From Candidatus Cloacimonadota bacterium (lineage in GTDB: Bacteria; Cloacimonadota; Cloacimonadia; JGIOTU-2), in NCBI GenBank assembly GCA_011043895.1, contig DRBZ01000033.1:1-5949 (forward strand): a stretch of DNA of 5,949 nucleotides, in the 5' to 3' direction. Below the pieces are notes generated by a model. That model did no database searches. It saw only the letters and a list, made by a program, of their open reading frames with translations, and was not told the DNA's origin. The first letter of the stretch is position 1, and the number at the start of each line of letters is the position of its first letter. Below are positions 4,921 through 5,949 of the stretch, piece by piece. A program made the position numbers and the translations under genes.

Positions 4921-5949
4921 TACCGTTATTTCCTTGATCTTTTTAATAAGAAACTCAATTTTCATCAGCACATCTTCCTTCGGTGGATTTTTCCATTGAA
5001 TTTCCTGATGCTCGATGATCCCTTCATAATAATCATTCACGAATTTCGTATAAAAACGATCTCCATCGAAGAGAACACCATCGTTCGAATTTTCTTCAAA
5101 AGATGTTCTGTTACTGTACAGTGTGAATTTTTTCTTATACGGTTTTCCATCTGCGTATGGACAGAACGTCGCACAGTTTCCACACTCATTACAGAAATTA
5201 TCTATATGCACGATCTGGAAATCATTTTCGAAAGGATGCTCTTCATCAATAAAATTGAGCAGCACATTTGCCCTGTTCGGACAGACTTCCACACATTTGG
5301 CGCACAGAAAATCGCATTGCAGGCATCGGCTTGATTCACCAGACACTTCTTCCAGCGAATGGAGTTCTTCTTTTTCCTGTTTCAGATATCCTTGCTGAGT
5401 GATGAGTTGATGAAATCTTTCTTGTTTTTCAAACTTCACATCGGGAATATCAGTGAACGAAATACCTTCTTTTCTAAGAATCGATTCCGCTGCTTTCTTG
5501 CCGTCTGCAAGTGACTCGACCACGGTTGATGGACCGCGCAAGGCATCTCCGCCAATATAGATATTTTTAATAGATGTTTCGAGCGTTTCAGGATTAAAAA
5601 TGAGTTTTCCTTCAACAAAATCTAAATCATTATCTCTCAGCAATTTTTTATCTACCTCTTCCCCTATTGCCATGATCACTGAATCGAACTTCATTTTTTC
5701 ATGAGCATTTTCAACTGGAACAGGTCTTCTTCTTCCGCTTTGATCTTTCTCGCCAAGTTGCATCTTCTGGCAGAGAAGTTCAGAGTCCATATAATCAATA
5801 GGATTGATCAGTTCAACAAACTTGATGCCATCCTTCATCGCATTATCAAATTCCTCTTTATCGGCAGGCATATATTCTTTGGTTCGACGATACAAGATCG
5901 ATACTTCTTCTACGCCTGCAACTCTCTTTGCTGCGCGTGCTGCATCCAT
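4918..5949 (-). CDS. ygfK: YgfK-family flavin/iron-sulfur oxidoreductase, C-terminal part (5' end outside window)
   Basis: This is the last 343 residues of a protein that is about 1,030 residues long in E. coli. The ATG at the window edge is an internal methionine, because the sequence there is already mid-domain. It begins inside the glutamate-synthase-like FAD/NAD(P)H domain: a DAARAAKRV helix at fragment residues 2-10, then IYIGGDALRGPSTVVESLADGK around 130-151, the FAD-binding segment of this fold. The tail carries two cysteine sets: C209, C212, C216, C219 and C223, ending in VCPNRAN, and C253, C256, C259 and C263 (CxxCxxCxxxCP), ending in FCPYADGK. These are expected to hold [4Fe-4S] clusters. 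The family is historically called putative selenate reductase subunit, but genetic work ties its cluster to anaerobic purine or uric acid degradation, so an electron-transfer role on a purine-derived substrate is likelier. It is cytoplasmic and heads the transcription unit seen here. Family assignment is confident; the exact reaction is unknown. Confidence 0.93.
   Translation of the reverse strand: MDAARAAKRVAGVEEVSILYRRTKEYMPADKEEFDNAMKDGIKFVELINPIDYMDSELLCQKMQLGEKDQSGRRRPVPVENAHEKMKFDSVIMAIGEEVDKKLLRDNDLDFVEGKLIFNPETLETSIKNIYIGGDALRGPSTVVESLADGKKAAESILRKEGISFTDIPDVKFEKQERFHQLITQQGYLKQEKEELHSLEEVSGESSRCLQCDFLCAKCVEVCPNRANVLLNFIDEEHPFENDFQIVHIDNFCNECGNCATFCPYADGKPYKKKFTLYSNRTSFEENSNDGVLFDGDRFYTKFVNDYYEGIIEHQEIQWKNPPKEDVLMKIEFLIKKIKEITV

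Noticed and set aside
4810..5334. 174-codon plus-strand open frame opposite ygfK
   Set aside because: It is antisense to the clearly conserved cysteine-motif region of ygfK and has no family resemblance; it is a shadow frame.
382..5949. Selenocysteine codons in the cluster
   Set aside because: Despite the family's selenium association, no in-frame TGA is needed to explain any conserved position; all motifs read through with ordinary residues.
1..5949. CRISPR array, tRNA or rRNA
   Set aside because: No regularly spaced direct repeats, and no cloverleaf or rRNA-like segment, was seen on either strand.

Overview
The window is an AT-rich bacterial segment. All six credible protein genes lie on the minus strand, so transcription runs from high to low coordinates. 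Four genes are core members of the cluster known in Escherichia coli as ygeW-ygeX-ygeY-hyuA-yqeA / ygfK-ssnA-xdhD. That cluster is often found beside selenium-dependent molybdenum hydroxylase genes and has more recently been linked to anaerobic breakdown of uric acid and related purines in gut bacteria. The organism is probably an anaerobe with a fermentative purine or ureide lifestyle. The gene order and AT-rich coding sequence argue against an enterobacterium, and I cannot place it more precisely.

Layout in the direction of transcription. (1) 5949-4918 is the C-terminal third of a YgfK-type flavin/iron-sulfur oxidoreductase that runs off the window edge. (2) 4909-4712 is a 65-residue protein with four cysteines and a lysine/glutamate-rich tail, whose ribosome-binding site overlaps the ygfK stop codon. 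(3) 4696-4187 is a six-helix HdeD/DUF308 membrane protein. (4) 4186-4009 is a non-coding gap with two perfect hairpins and several complementary CAAGCC/GGCTTG blocks. (5) 3996-2758 is ygeY, an M20-type metallohydrolase, which overlaps (6) 2768-1572, ygeW, the knotted carbamoyltransferase, by 11 bases. (7) 1571-1336 is a non-coding spacer holding three hairpin elements, one of which looks like a decayed dispersed repeat. (8) 1335-382 is carbamate kinase. (9) 381-1 has no credible gene but is dense in inverted repeats, including a possible branched structure at 208-283.

How the genes may work together (inference): YgfK supplies electrons for a reductive step on a purine-derived ring, YgeY hydrolyses an opened ureido or acylamino intermediate, YgeW phosphorolyses a carbamoyl compound to carbamoyl phosphate, and carbamate kinase converts that to ATP, ammonia and carbon dioxide. 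The usual partners ygeX (diaminopropionate ammonia-lyase) and hyuA are absent from this stretch. The small four-cysteine protein and the HdeD-like protein are the unexpected members and the best candidates for something undescribed.
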